This document shows, piece after piece, positions 38,288 to 47,092 of a DNA stretch of 64,000 bases. Position 1 is the first letter of the stretch. Each line of letters starts with the position of its first letter. Position numbers and translations under genes: made by a program. Source of the stretch: Viridibacterium sediminicola (GTDB lineage Bacteria; Pseudomonadota; Gammaproteobacteria; Burkholderiales; Rhodocyclaceae); NCBI RefSeq assembly GCF_039631295.1, contig NZ_JBDIVE010000002.1:558001-622000 (forward strand). Direction: 5' to 3'. The notes beneath the pieces were generated by a model. That model did not search any database. It had not been told where the DNA came from and saw only the letters and a list, made by a program, of their open reading frames with translations.

Positions 38288-40381
38288 ATGAGCGCCCGCC
38301 TCCGCAGCACCCAAAAGCCCGGCCCGCTGCAGATTGCAGCGATCCTCCTGCTGGCGCTGGCCATCCTGTGCGTGGTGCTGGCCCTGCGTGCCAGCTCCAA
38401 TGCGGCGGATAGTTACGGGCCGCAGGCCATCGCAGTTGTAGGAAACAGGGTCTGGCTCGCGGACGAGCGCAGCCTGCTGATAACCGATGAAGCAGGCCGA
38501 CTTGAGGAAGAGAAAGGTTTTGCTGCACTCGGGATAAACAACATCTCAAGCATCGTTCCAGCAGGAGAGGCTGGCGTGCTGGTGGCCAGTCGGGGCAGCA
38601 CGAGCCTCAAGCTACTCGATGCCCGGCAGGCCCAATCCATCCGCGAGATCAAGCTGGCGTTTCCAAGCGACTTGCAAGATCCTGCCCATACGGCGCTGTG
38701 GCTCGCAGTTCGCCCGACAGGCGCGAACGGGCATTTCGATCTCGCCGTCGCCACCGGGGGCAACCATACTGTCGTGCGCTTTGCGCACGACGGGCGTTTC
38801 CTGGCCCGCACGAAAGAAGGGCTTTACCGTTTCACCAATGGCATCTGGTTCGACCAGGGGAGTCTGTGGACCACCGACACCAACCGCTATGTGCTGCGCA
38901 AACTCGATCCGGAGACGCTGACGCAACGCGAAGAACTGTCTCTGTCAGGGCTCGGCAGACAGCGCTATCTGGGTGCCGGTATCGCCTCTCACGGCACCGC
39001 AAATGCAGCGGGACAAGCGCCGTTCGCCACGCTGATCCGCTTGCAGAGCGGCATGACGATTGGCCGAATCGTCGATGTGTTTGCGGACGCTTCCGAGGCC
39101 GCATATCCGCTCCCCAACGAAGCGGAGCCAATGGATATTGCCTGGAAAGGCGGAGAACTACTGGCGATTGACGGTGCCACGCATCGCGTTGCGCGCTTCA
39201 ACGCCCAACGCCAACGACTAGGCGACTTTGGCGCCCCAGCCTTGCAAGCGCGCTTCAAAGCATCAGCCAAAGCGCGCGCATTAAGCGAGCAGATGCACAC
39301 AATCTGGCTGGTGCTGGCAGGCGTTTTACTAACATTCGGATTACTCCTGCTGCTGGTCCAGCAAAGGCGGGGACAAACACCAGGCGTAGTGCAGCCCGCA
39401 CTGCCGATGCCAGACAAGCGCGCCATCCGAAAGCTTGCACTGTCAGTTTTCTGGCCCATCCTGGTTCCGCTGATTATTCTGGCCACGCTGGAGATACCGC
39501 CGGTCACCAACGCTTTCAATACCGCCATCAATGAGCAACTTGAACAAGAAAACCTGCTACCACTCGCTATCTTTCCGGCGATGCTTGTGCTCGGACTCCT
39601 GCTAGCCGTAAAGCAATACACGCTCGTCAGGCGAGCCATCAAGGACCCCGCATACGAAGCTTTGTTTAACTACGCTGCCCTCAATTGGCTAAACGCCTCC
39701 ATGCGATGGCGGAATGACATGCTGATAGACGAAGTCCCGCAAGAAATTGCGGTAGTTGTTCGCCCGCGACGCGGCTTCCTTATGCTCACAAACCAGCGAG
39801 TACTGTTTTACCGGCAGGGAGTTCGTGCCGGTAGTTTTGACGCAGGCTGGCCACGAACCGAGATCACGACAGCCGGAATTGAAGACCCGGAACAGCTCCG
39901 GGGTTGGCGCAAACGGTTGCAGCGCTATCTGGGCACGCAAGTAGTTCTCTACGAAGAAGGAAGCGCCATAAGTACGCTCCGCCTATCTCATGTGGTGGTC
40001 GCGCGTCGAATGGTTGAGCGACTGAATACGGAGAAAAACAACCCTCAACCGTCAGCTCCGAGCATCGCAGAAATTCCGCACACCAGCCCTCACAGCAGCT
40101 CGCCGCGCGAATACGGTCCCCCCGCGCAACAGGTCATAGCATCGCTACTGATCCCGGGGCTGGGTCTATGGATGCAAAGGCGTAATGGCAGCGCGCTGAT
40201 CTACTTCTTTGCTGCGATGGTGATGATCGCCTTTGTCATCGGCCCCATCGTCTGGGCGCTGACGACACGGCACACTGACGTCAGCGCAACGCGTATCCAG
40301 CATGCTGCGCTCAGCTGGCTGTCGATTGCGGTGTTCTGCGCTGGCGATACATGGCTGGGGCGCAGCAAGACTCTTCGGTAA
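38288..40381 (+). CDS. mosaic membrane protein: propeller-like periplasmic domain, PH-like domain, multiple helices
   Basis: The 697-residue protein has a membrane anchor at about 14-33. An extracytoplasmic part of about 300 residues follows with repeated motifs such as VVGNRVWLADE, GVLVASRGST and WFDQGSLWTTDTNRYVLRKLD, resembling NHL/SMP-30 type beta-propeller blades. Further helices lie at about 338-357, 385-402 and 423-442. Residues about 480-575 (VVVRPRRGFLMLTNQRVLFYR) look like a bacterial PH-like domain, and two helices end the chain, after IASLLIPGLGLWMQR. Codon use is less GC-rich than in the division cluster. I do not recognise the whole architecture or its role. Confidence 0.6.
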   Translation: MSARLRSTQKPGPLQIAAILLLALAILCVVLALRASSNAADSYGPQAIAVVGNRVWLADERSLLITDEAGRLEEEKGFAALGINNISSIVPAGEAGVLVASRGSTSLKLLDARQAQSIREIKLAFPSDLQDPAHTALWLAVRPTGANGHFDLAVATGGNHTVVRFAHDGRFLARTKEGLYRFTNGIWFDQGSLWTTDTNRYVLRKLDPETLTQREELSLSGLGRQRYLGAGIASHGTANAAGQAPFATLIRLQSGMTIGRIVDVFADASEAAYPLPNEAEPMDIAWKGGELLAIDGATHRVARFNAQRQRLGDFGAPALQARFKASAKARALSEQMHTIWLVLAGVLLTFGLLLLLVQQRRGQTPGVVQPALPMPDKRAIRKLALSVFWPILVPLIILATLEIPPVTNAFNTAINEQLEQENLLPLAIFPAMLVLGLLLAVKQYTLVRRAIKDPAYEALFNYAALNWLNASMRWRNDMLIDEVPQEIAVVVRPRRGFLMLTNQRVLFYRQGVRAGSFDAGWPRTEITTAGIEDPEQLRGWRKRLQRYLGTQVVLYEEGSAISTLRLSHVVVARRMVERLNTEKNNPQPSAPSIAEIPHTSPHSSSPREYGPPAQQVIASLLIPGLGLWMQRRNGSALIYFFAAMVMIAFVIGPIVWALTTRHTDVSATRIQHAALSWLSIAVFCAGDTWLGRSKTLR

Positions 40382-40385
40382 AAGT

Positions 40386-40790
40386 GGGAAGCTCGCCGAT
40401 AAGCCGGGTTCTGTCGCGCCCTCTTGCGAAGACGGGGCAGTCATTCCTCTGGTCCCTGTGTTACCACAGGGCTCTAGCAGCCTACCCGGGAGCTCTGCGA
40501 GCCGCATCAACGCTCCCCTATTTGGCCTTGCCCCGGATGGGGTTTAGCATGCCAGGACATGTCACCACGCCTGCGGTGGGCTCTTACCCCACCATTTCAA
40601 CCTTACCTGTGCTCTTGCGAGCCATCGGCGGTATGTTTTCTGTTCCACTTTCCGTCGCCTTGGGTCGGACAGCTTGCGCCACCCGACTTATAACGCCCGG
40701 CCGTTAGCCGGCATCCTGCTCTACGGGGCCCGGACTTTCCTCGATGTACCGATTTCCTCCAGCACACCGCGACTGCCTGGCGAACTTCCC
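40386..40790 (-). ncRNA. rnpB: RNase P RNA (bacterial type A)
   Basis: The minus strand carries the catalytic RNA of RNase P, which trims tRNA 5' leaders. The P1 helix closes the molecule: GGGAAGTTCGCC at the 5' end (40779-40790) pairs with GGCGAGCTTCCC at the 3' end (40386-40397). Conserved core elements are GAGGAAAGTCCGGGC near the 5' end and ACAGAACCCGGCTTATCG near the 3' end. About 405 nt is a typical length. A short T-run follows the 3' end. Confidence 0.95.
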
Positions 40791-40829
40791 GCCCGGATTA
40801 TAGCGGTTCAAGCCCGATCGGCCTGCAGA

Positions 40830-41231
40830 CTATTTCTGCTCAACGAAAACCAGGGCGTCTTCCTTGTTCTGGAAGCTGCCAAGCAAGATGCCCGGATCGG
40901 CTGGCGGCGTCTTGAAGGCCTGCAGATCGCAGTCTTCGGTGCCGACCGCCCACCACTGCTTGCCCTGATGCAACACGAAGAGCATCTCGTTGGCTTGATA
41001 CAACTCGAGCGCCGCCTTGCCGGTACGCCCCGGCGCGATGTCGAAGCGATGCTGGCATTGCGGGAAGCGTGCCACCACCACCTTCTGCCCCACCTCATCA
41101 CTCCAGATCAGCTTTTGCTCACGCAACAAACTGATTGAGTGATCCTTGCTGCCGCCGATCATGTAAGAGGCGCCATTGTTTTCACAGGCCGACAGCAGCA
41201 GGAAGAGAGGGATCAGACAGGCTCGTTTCAT
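40830..41231 (-). CDS. small lipoprotein downstream of pyrC
   Basis: The start is ATG 41231 (MKRACLIPLFLLLSACENN), giving 133 residues. LLSAC is a clear lipobox with the lipidated Cys at residue 16. The mature part has no motif I recognise; it contains a Cys pair (CQHRFD, DCDLQ) that might form a disulphide. It begins 1 nt after the pyrC stop, so they are co-transcribed. Confidence 0.75.
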   Translation of the reverse strand: MKRACLIPLFLLLSACENNGASYMIGGSKDHSISLLREQKLIWSDEVGQKVVVARFPQCQHRFDIAPGRTGKAALELYQANEMLFVLHQGKQWWAVGTEDCDLQAFKTPPADPGILLGSFQNKEDALVFVEQK

Positions 41232-41232
41232 T

Positions 41233-42270
41233 TCAATCCACCAAGCGCCAGGCAATCGTCTCGCCAGCGCGCAGGGGCACCAGCGGATCGCCCGGCAGAT
41301 AATCAATCGTCGCCGGCACCGTCCAGGCTTCATCACTCAGGGTGATCGTGTCTGCGTTGCGCGGCAGGCCGTACCAGTCCGGACCATTGTGGCTGGCAAA
41401 GGCTTCCAGCTTGTCCAGCGCGCCCGCCGCAGCAAACGCCTCGGCGTAAAGCTCGATGCCGGCATTGGCCGTGTAGCAACCCGCGCAGCCACAGGCCGCT
41501 TCCTTGGTACTTTTGGCGTGCGGCGCCGAATCGGTCCCAAGGAAGAAACGCGGATTGCCCGAAATGGCCGCCGCGACCAGCGCCTCGCGGTGCGTTTCGC
41601 GCTTCAGAACCGGCAGGCAATAGTGATGCGGGCGGATGCCGCCGCTAAAGATCGCGTTGCGGTTCATCAGCAAGTGGTGCGCCGTGATGGTCGCAGCCAC
41701 ATTGCTGCCCGCCTCGCTCACGAATTGCGCTGCGTCGGCGGTCGTGATGTGCTCGAAGACCGTTCTAAGCGCCGGGAAGCGCTGCTGTAAAGGTGTGAAT
41801 ACGCGATCAATAAAGACGCGCTCGCGATCAAAGATATCCACATCAGCATGGGTCACCTCGCCATGTACAAGTAAGGGCACACCAAGGGCCTGCATGCGTT
41901 CAAGCACGGCCGACACCTTGTCCAGCGACGTCACACCAGCGTCGGAATTGGTCGTCGCCCCTGCCGGATAGAGCTTGACGGCATGCACGAAACCACTGGC
42001 CTTGGCCCGGTCAATCTCCTCAGGCGGCGTGTTGTCTGTCAGATACAACGTCATCAGCGGTTCGAACTTGAGGCCAGACGGTACGGCGGCGAGGATGCGC
42101 GCACGGTATTGCTCGGCCAGCGCGACACTGGTCACCGGCGGACGCAGGTTGGGCATCACGATGGCGCGGCCAAAACGGCGTGCTGCATCCGGCACGGTCA
42201 CGGCCAGCGAAGCGCCATCGCGCAGGTGAAGATGCCAGTCATCGGGGCGGGTCAGGGTCAGTTGCGTCAT
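41233..42270 (-). CDS. pyrC: dihydroorotase (class II)
   Basis: It cyclises carbamoyl aspartate to dihydroorotate in pyrimidine synthesis. The 345-residue amidohydrolase has metal ligands in DDWHLHLRDG, the carbamylated Lys in HAVKLYPAGATTNSD, His in HGEVT and FEHITT, and Asp in FLGTDSAPHAK. Length and motifs are those of the E. coli-type enzyme. No aspartate transcarbamylase gene is adjacent. Confidence 0.97.
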   Translation of the reverse strand: MTQLTLTRPDDWHLHLRDGASLAVTVPDAARRFGRAIVMPNLRPPVTSVALAEQYRARILAAVPSGLKFEPLMTLYLTDNTPPEEIDRAKASGFVHAVKLYPAGATTNSDAGVTSLDKVSAVLERMQALGVPLLVHGEVTHADVDIFDRERVFIDRVFTPLQQRFPALRTVFEHITTADAAQFVSEAGSNVAATITAHHLLMNRNAIFSGGIRPHHYCLPVLKRETHREALVAAAISGNPRFFLGTDSAPHAKSTKEAACGCAGCYTANAGIELYAEAFAAAGALDKLEAFASHNGPDWYGLPRNADTITLSDEAWTVPATIDYLPGDPLVPLRAGETIAWRLVD

Positions 42271-42474
42271 GCGTGCGTCTCGTCGTTCAGCGTGGATCAG
42301 GAGCGCAAGTTTAGCCGGGTTTGCGTTGGCGCAAGAGAACTCAGCTTGTCAGCCAAACAGGCCTCGAACGGTACTTTTGGGCAATTCCGGCGCCTCACGG
42401 AACCGCTAATATGCCAATCGCAAGACCCAAAAGCAAAAACGATCTCTGCGCACAAGACACTTTACGGGGAATCC

Positions 42475-43239
42475 ATGAGCGACAAAAAATCGCTGTACGA
42501 CATGCTCGAAGTCAGTCGTACCGCCAGCGCCGAAGCCATTGAGGCCGCCTTTGCACGCCTCAGCGCACAGCACACCCAGGGACGCCTGAAAGCGCCCGAG
42601 AGTTTGTCTGCCGAAGCTTTTTTCAGCCTCATCAAGGACGCCTATTTTGTGCTCGGCAATCCGCTGCGGCGGGCCGAATACGACCGTAAATTCCAGAGCA
42701 GCGTATCGCTGGGCATCGATCCTGCATTTGAGGAAATGGGACTTTCCCTGCGCAGCAAGCTGCTGATTGGCCTGGTGGTCGCCGCCGTTGGCGCCTACGG
42801 CTATCAATCACATCAGGACTCGCTCGCCAAGCAGGCTCGTATCCAGGCTGAGCAAGCGGCTGCCTTGAAGCTGGAAGCCCAGAGAGCTGCTCTGCTCGCC
42901 GAAGAGGAAGCACGCCGCGCCCAGGCGCAGGCGCGGGCCATGGAAGACAGCCGCCAGTACCAGGCACGGATTGAGCGCGAACGCGCGATTGCCGAAGCCG
43001 ACCGGGTGTCCTACAAGCTGCGTTCTGCCGAAGAAACACAGCGTCGCGAGGCGGAACGCAAAAGCCGCGAAGACGAATACCGCAAGCAGGAAGAGCTGCG
43101 CCGCGCCCAGGCCGAACGCCAGCGCGTGGTCAACGAAGCGCGGCGGCTCGACTATGAAAACAGCCGTGCCGTGCGCGGCGGCGTGGTCGCCTCGCCGACG
43201 CCCGCGCCGGCACAAGCGACGGCCTTGCAGCGCAGATAA
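42475..43239 (+). CDS. DnaJ-like membrane protein without the HPD motif, with long charged coiled coil
   Basis: The start at ATG 42475 follows GGGGA and gives 254 residues; the longer frame upstream overlaps pyrC. Residues 5-73 fold as a J domain by pattern (SLYDMLEVSRTASAEAIEAAF ... ENPLRRAEYDRKF-like), but the HPD tripeptide that activates DnaK is replaced: the position reads AQHTQG around His33. One membrane helix lies at about 95-111, followed by about 120 residues of Ala/Glu/Arg-rich coiled coil. It probably anchors or recruits partners rather than stimulating Hsp70. Confidence 0.65.
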   Translation: MSDKKSLYDMLEVSRTASAEAIEAAFARLSAQHTQGRLKAPESLSAEAFFSLIKDAYFVLGNPLRRAEYDRKFQSSVSLGIDPAFEEMGLSLRSKLLIGLVVAAVGAYGYQSHQDSLAKQARIQAEQAAALKLEAQRAALLAEEEARRAQAQARAMEDSRQYQARIERERAIAEADRVSYKLRSAEETQRREAERKSREDEYRKQEELRRAQAERQRVVNEARRLDYENSRAVRGGVVASPTPAPAQATALQRR

Positions 43240-44112
43240 TCAATCGGCCTTGCTGGCCAGGGCGAAGGCGTAGAGTTCGTTTTTCGACGCGCCGGTAATT
43301 GCCGCCGCCAGCTTGGCCGCCGTCTTGATCGGGAGTTCAGCATGCAACAAGCTCATCACGCGACGTGCTTCAGCAGGCAGCGCCTCCTCGCGCGGCGCCG
43401 GGCCGACCAGCAGCACGAATTCGCCCCGCAGGCGGTTGGCGTCGGCACTGAGCCAGTCCAGCGCGGCGGACAGCGGCATACGGGCGATCTGTTCGAACAG
43501 CTTGGTGAGCTCGCGGCAGATGACGATCTCGCGCTCGGGTTCCAGCACCGCCACCAGATCTTCGACGCATTCGCGCACACGATGCGGCGCCTCGTAGAAC
43601 ACCAGCGCGGCATCGAGCCCGCGCAGGGATTCGATTGCACTCCGGCGCGCAGCGGCCTTGGGCGGCAGGAAGCCATAGAAATGGAAATGCGCGGCCGCCA
43701 GCCCGGACGCCGACAAGGCGGCAATCGCCGCGCAAGCGCCGGGCACCGGAATCACCGCAAAACCGGCTTCCTGCACGCGCGCGACCAGGCGCGCGCCGGG
43801 GTCAGATACGGCCGGCGTGCCCGCATCGCTGATGAAGGCCACGTGCTGCCCCTGCTGCAGGCGCTCGATGATGCGGCTCGCCCCCTCCTGCTCGTTGTGT
43901 TCATGCAAGGCAAAGCAGCGCGGCGAAAGGCCGAAGCTGTCGAACAGGCGCTGGCTGTGCCGCGTGTCCTCGCAGGCCACCAGATCGACCGCGCGCAGCA
44001 CGGCCAGTGCGCGCAAGCCGATGTCATGGCGATTGCCCAGCGGCGTGGCCACCACATACAGCGCCGGCGAGGCGTGCAAGGGATTCTCTTCAGGGAGTGA
44101 CGACATGGACAT
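43240..44112 (-). CDS. rsmI: 16S rRNA (cytidine1402-2'-O)-methyltransferase
   Basis: It adds the 2'-O-methyl at C1402, the same nucleotide modified by RsmH, whose gene is also in this window. The tetrapyrrole-methylase-like fold shows LYVVATPLGNRHDIGLRAL, CEDTRHSQRL, FISDAGTPAVSDPGARLV and VFYEAPHRV. The start is ATG 44112 or 44106, giving about 290 residues. The start codons of rsmI and yraN face each other and share the sequence CATG. Confidence 0.94.
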   Translation of the reverse strand: MSMSSLPEENPLHASPALYVVATPLGNRHDIGLRALAVLRAVDLVACEDTRHSQRLFDSFGLSPRCFALHEHNEQEGASRIIERLQQGQHVAFISDAGTPAVSDPGARLVARVQEAGFAVIPVPGACAAIAALSASGLAAAHFHFYGFLPPKAAARRSAIESLRGLDAALVFYEAPHRVRECVEDLVAVLEPEREIVICRELTKLFEQIARMPLSAALDWLSADANRLRGEFVLLVGPAPREEALPAEARRVMSLLHAELPIKTAAKLAAAITGASKNELYAFALASKAD

Positions 44113-44542
44113 TCTCAGAACCTGCGAGCAAACAATCCGGCATTGTCTGCTGCGCCTGCGCCCCGGGCAAGACCGATCCGCGCCTGCGCTGCACGACGGT
44201 GCACGCGCCGAGGCCCTGGCCGAGCGCTTCCTGCTCGCGCAAGGCGCACGGATACTGGCGCGCAATGTGCGCTTCAAGGGTGGCGAAATCGATCTCATCG
44301 CGCTGCATCAGCAGCATCTGGTCTTCGTCGAAGTGCGCCTGCGCCAGCAGGCCACCGCCTTTGGCGGCGCGGCCGGCAGCATCACCGCGCAAAAGCAGCT
44401 GCGCATCGCGCTGGCCGCACGCCTGTGGTTGCTGCGCGCCGGCCGCGCTTACGCCCAGCGACCCATGCGTTTCGACGCCATCGTGCTCGACGCCTTGCAG
44501 GAAGACGCCATCGAATGGTTGCAAGCCGTGTTCTATGCCTGA
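44105..44542 (+). CDS. yraN: UPF0102 (YraN) endonuclease-fold protein
   Basis: The 145-residue product contains the YraN core GARAEALAERFLLAQG, VRFKGGEIDLIAL and LVFVEVRLR, a predicted PD-(D/E)XK-type nuclease fold with the final Lys as Arg. A first stretch of about 25 residues extends beyond the usual family start. ATG 44105 has AGGGAG 8 nt upstream, so the start is well supported. Function is not established. It is divergent from rsmI and overlaps the HIRAN gene at its 3' end by 28 nt. Confidence 0.88.
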   Translation: MDILRTCEQTIRHCLLRLRPGQDRSAPALHDGARAEALAERFLLAQGARILARNVRFKGGEIDLIALHQQHLVFVEVRLRQQATAFGGAAGSITAQKQLRIALAARLWLLRAGRAYAQRPMRFDAIVLDALQEDAIEWLQAVFYA

Positions 44543-44889
44543 TCGCCTTGCTGGCCCTGCCCACCGAGGCGGCCACGCGGGTGCGTGTGCAGAGCGTCAC
44601 CGTGGCTGGCCTCGCCTATCACCAGGGCGCGGCGGTCTGGTCGCAGCTGAAAATCGGCGACGCACTGAGCCTGGTCCATGAGGCCGACAATGCGCACGAC
44701 GCCTGGGCGGTGCGCGTGGACTGGCAAGGCCGCACGCTGGGCTATCTGCCACGCGAACAAAGCGCCCCCATTGCGGCGGCGCTGGACCACGGCAGGCGCC
44801 TGACGGCACGCATCGCCCAGCTACGCGAACACCCCAATCCGCGTGAGCGCATCCTCATCGAGGTATTTGTCGAACTGCAGACGCCGTAA
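44515..44889 (+). CDS. exported HIRAN-domain protein
   Basis: The 124-residue product begins with a short hydrophobic leader (MVASRVLCLIALLALPTEAA) that looks like a signal peptide. A single HIRAN domain follows: VTVAGLAYHQGAAVWSQLKIGD, LVHEADNAHDAWAVRVDW and LGYLPREQSAPIA. HIRAN domains bind DNA ends when fused to helicases, whereas bacterial stand-alone forms have unknown roles, and an exported one would be outside the nucleoid. The ATG lies inside the yraN end, 28 nt before its stop. Confidence 0.7.
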   Translation: MVASRVLCLIALLALPTEAATRVRVQSVTVAGLAYHQGAAVWSQLKIGDALSLVHEADNAHDAWAVRVDWQGRTLGYLPREQSAPIAAALDHGRRLTARIAQLREHPNPRERILIEVFVELQTP

Positions 44890-44898
44890 AAGCCTTCA

Positions 44899-45112
44899 CC
44901 GCAAAGGCGCAAAGAAAACGCAAAGGGCCGCAAAGGAACCTGTTTGGCGTTCCCATTGCGACCCTGTCATTAGCCTTGCTGTCTGCAATCCCGTGAACGA
45001 CGCTCACCACGCGTCAAGCCAACTGCATTGCCTACCAAGACCCGCAACAGCCATCCAGTTTTGCGCTGTGTTTTTCTTCGCGGCCCTTTGCGTTTCCTTC
45101 GCGCCTTTGCGG
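44899..45112. repeat. MITE-like element with 37-bp terminal inverted repeats
   Basis: The segment 44899-44935 is nearly the exact reverse complement of 45076-45112 (about 34 of 37 positions), with CGCAAAGG-type units inside each arm. The 140-nt interior has no ORF. The element fills most of the gap between the HIRAN gene and kduI. It could be a non-autonomous transposon remnant or a REP-like genomic repeat. No target-site duplication is evident. Confidence 0.6.
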
Positions 45113-45152
45113 CGATGTCTTCGGTTAAATCAACCGTGAGATCAACGGACAG

Positions 45153-46007
45153 TCATTTGAGCTGGCAAATATCGAGTACCTGCATGTCGGTGTAATCAAG
45201 ATTCTCGCCACCCATGGCCCAGATGAATGCGTAATTGCTGGTGCCTGAGCCCATGTGGATCGACCACGGCGGCGACATGACTGCTTCATCCCGGGCGAGC
45301 ACCAGATGGCGCATGTCCTCCGGCTCGCCCATGAAGTGCATGACGCGCTGATCATCCTTGAGGTCGAAGTAGAAATAGACTTCCGAACGCCGATCATGCA
45401 GATGCGGCGGGCAGGTATTCCACACCGAGCCGGTCTTCAAAATCGTCAGTCCCAACAGCAGCTGGCATGACTGTGCCGTGCTCGGCACGATGTACTGATA
45501 GATCGTGCGTTCATTCGAGGTCTCGGGCGCGCCGCGCTCCAGCGGTACCGCCTTGTCGATGGCAATATGCTTGGTTTCAAAGCGCTGATGCGCGGTCGTC
45601 GACACCAGGTAAAACCTGGCCGGGTTGGCTGCATCGGCGGACTCGAACTCGACATGCGCCGAGCCCATGGCGATGTAGAGACCGTCCTTGGGCGCCATCT
45701 CGTAGCGCACGCCATCCACCGTAATCGCGCCGGCGCCACTGCCGACATTGATCGCGCCCAGCTCGCGGCGCTCCAGAAAAGGCTTGCCCGCAGCCGAAGC
45801 CGGCTCCGTCTGCAGCGGCAGCGCAAGCTTGTCCGTCACCGGCGCAGCGCCACCCACGACCATGCGCTCGAAGTGCGAGTAATCCAGATTCACCGTATCG
45901 GCCACAAACAGATTGCTGAAAATGTAGCGGTCACGCAGCTGTTGATTGCTCGCACCAATCATCGAATCCGGCGCTGTGGCGTAATAAATCTTGCGATAGA
46001 TCGTCAT
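45153..46007 (-). CDS. kduI: 5-dehydro-4-deoxy-D-glucuronate isomerase
   Basis: The enzyme isomerises 4-deoxy-L-threo-5-hexulose uronate to 3-deoxy-D-glycero-2,5-hexodiulosonate in the breakdown of pectin- or glycosaminoglycan-derived unsaturated uronates. Start ATG 46007 has GGAGAAA upstream, giving 284 residues. The cupin metal ligands are in CPPHLHDRRSEVYFYF and WSIHMGSG, and the ending LDYTDMQVLDI is typical. It is divergent from kduD, which acts next. Confidence 0.95.
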   Translation of the reverse strand: MTIYRKIYYATAPDSMIGASNQQLRDRYIFSNLFVADTVNLDYSHFERMVVGGAAPVTDKLALPLQTEPASAAGKPFLERRELGAINVGSGAGAITVDGVRYEMAPKDGLYIAMGSAHVEFESADAANPARFYLVSTTAHQRFETKHIAIDKAVPLERGAPETSNERTIYQYIVPSTAQSCQLLLGLTILKTGSVWNTCPPHLHDRRSEVYFYFDLKDDQRVMHFMGEPEDMRHLVLARDEAVMSPPWSIHMGSGTSNYAFIWAMGGENLDYTDMQVLDICQLK

Positions 46008-46293
46008 GGCAATTTCTCCGCTCAAAATGCAATGCCGGCAGCAATGCTGACTTGATTGTACAAGCCTGCACAGGCCGCCGCTGGGCGAGCGGCACGGCCT
46101 TTGCCACTTGACCTCGCGCAACAAAGGCCGCGCAAGCGCGCGCCATTGCGCAGCGCACCATGTTCTCCCCACGCGAATCGGCTAAACTCCCGGGTTCTGA
46201 CCAGAATGGCCGCAACAGCCGCAGGTTGCCGGTCACACGTCAATAAAAGCCGCCCCCTGGCGCATTTTGCATTTTCACGGGAGAGTGAACGTA
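46008..46293. promoter_or_regulatory. kduI-kduD divergent intergenic region
   Basis: The 286-bp gap between the two divergent pathway genes should hold both promoters. I see no clear palindromic operator of the KdgR/IclR or GntR kind and no regulator gene for the pathway in the window. A CGCATTTTGCATTTTC stretch precedes the kduD ribosome site. Confidence 0.3.
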
Positions 46294-47067
46294 ATGAGCA
46301 ATCCTTTTGACCTGACGGGCAAGATCGCCCTCATCACCGGCGCTGCACAAGGCATCGGTGCCGCTATCGCTGCCAAGATGGCAGCTGCTGGTGCATCTGT
46401 CATCTGTGCCGACTTCGCACCGATGGCGGCCGAGTCCACCGCTGCCATGGATGCCGCCACGGCAGCCAGCGGTTCCAAGTACTGGTACCTGAAGGCCAAC
46501 CTGACCGAGAAGGGCGCTCCGGCTGCCGTGATTGCTGAAGCCGTGAAGATCGCCGGTCAAGTCGACATCCTCGGCAACGTTGCTGGCACGATCCGCCGCG
46601 CACCGTTCCTGGAGCATACCGAAGAAGACTTCGACTTCGTCATGCAGATCAACCTGTATGCACCGATGTACCTGTCGCAAGCTTTCTGCCGCCACGTTGT
46701 CGGCCGCGAAGGCAAGGGCCGCATCATCAACATCTGCTCGATGCTGTCGTATCAAGGTGGCATCCTGGTACCGGGCTACACCGCGTCCAAGCACGGCATC
46801 GCTGGTCTGACCAAGCTGATCGCCAACGAAATGGGCACCAAGGGCATCAACTGCAACGGTATCGCTCCGGGCTACATCGCTACCGCGAACACCGCGCCGA
46901 TCCGTGCTGACGAAGCCCGCAACAAGGCTATTCTCGACCGCATTCCCCTGGGCTACTGGGGCCAACCGGAAGACCTGGCCGGCACCGCCGTGTTCCTGGC
47001 TTCGGAAGCTTCGAGCTACCTCAACGGCACCATCATCAACGTCGATGGCGGCTGGCAAGCACGCTGA
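46294..47067 (+). CDS. kduD: 2-dehydro-3-deoxy-D-gluconate 5-dehydrogenase
   Basis: The 257-residue SDR reduces 3-deoxy-D-glycero-2,5-hexodiulosonate to KDG, following KduI. ATG 46294 follows GGGAG. The cofactor motif is ITGAAQGIGAAIAAK, the catalytic Ser is in NICSMLSYQGG and Tyr-Lys in YTASKHGIAGLTK; INVDGGW at the C terminus is standard. It uses more GCT, GGC and AAG codons than its neighbours, as strongly expressed genes do. A strong terminator follows. The later enzymes KdgK and KdgA are not in the window. Confidence 0.93.
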   Translation: MSNPFDLTGKIALITGAAQGIGAAIAAKMAAAGASVICADFAPMAAESTAAMDAATAASGSKYWYLKANLTEKGAPAAVIAEAVKIAGQVDILGNVAGTIRRAPFLEHTEEDFDFVMQINLYAPMYLSQAFCRHVVGREGKGRIINICSMLSYQGGILVPGYTASKHGIAGLTKLIANEMGTKGINCNGIAPGYIATANTAPIRADEARNKAILDRIPLGYWGQPEDLAGTAVFLASEASSYLNGTIINVDGGWQAR

Positions 47068-47092
47068 TCACTGATCAGACGGTCTTGAAATG

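Noticed and set aside
40381..40800. Several short protein frames over the RNase P RNA
   Set aside because: The stretch shows the P1 pairing and conserved core of RNase P RNA, so protein frames are fortuitous.
43817..44104. N-terminal extension of yraN to 43817
   Set aside because: It runs antisense through rsmI; ATG 44105 has a good ribosome site and suits the family start.
46008..46293. KdgR-type operator in the kduI-kduD gap
   Set aside because: No convincing palindrome or AT-rich KdgR-like box was found, and no such regulator gene is nearby.
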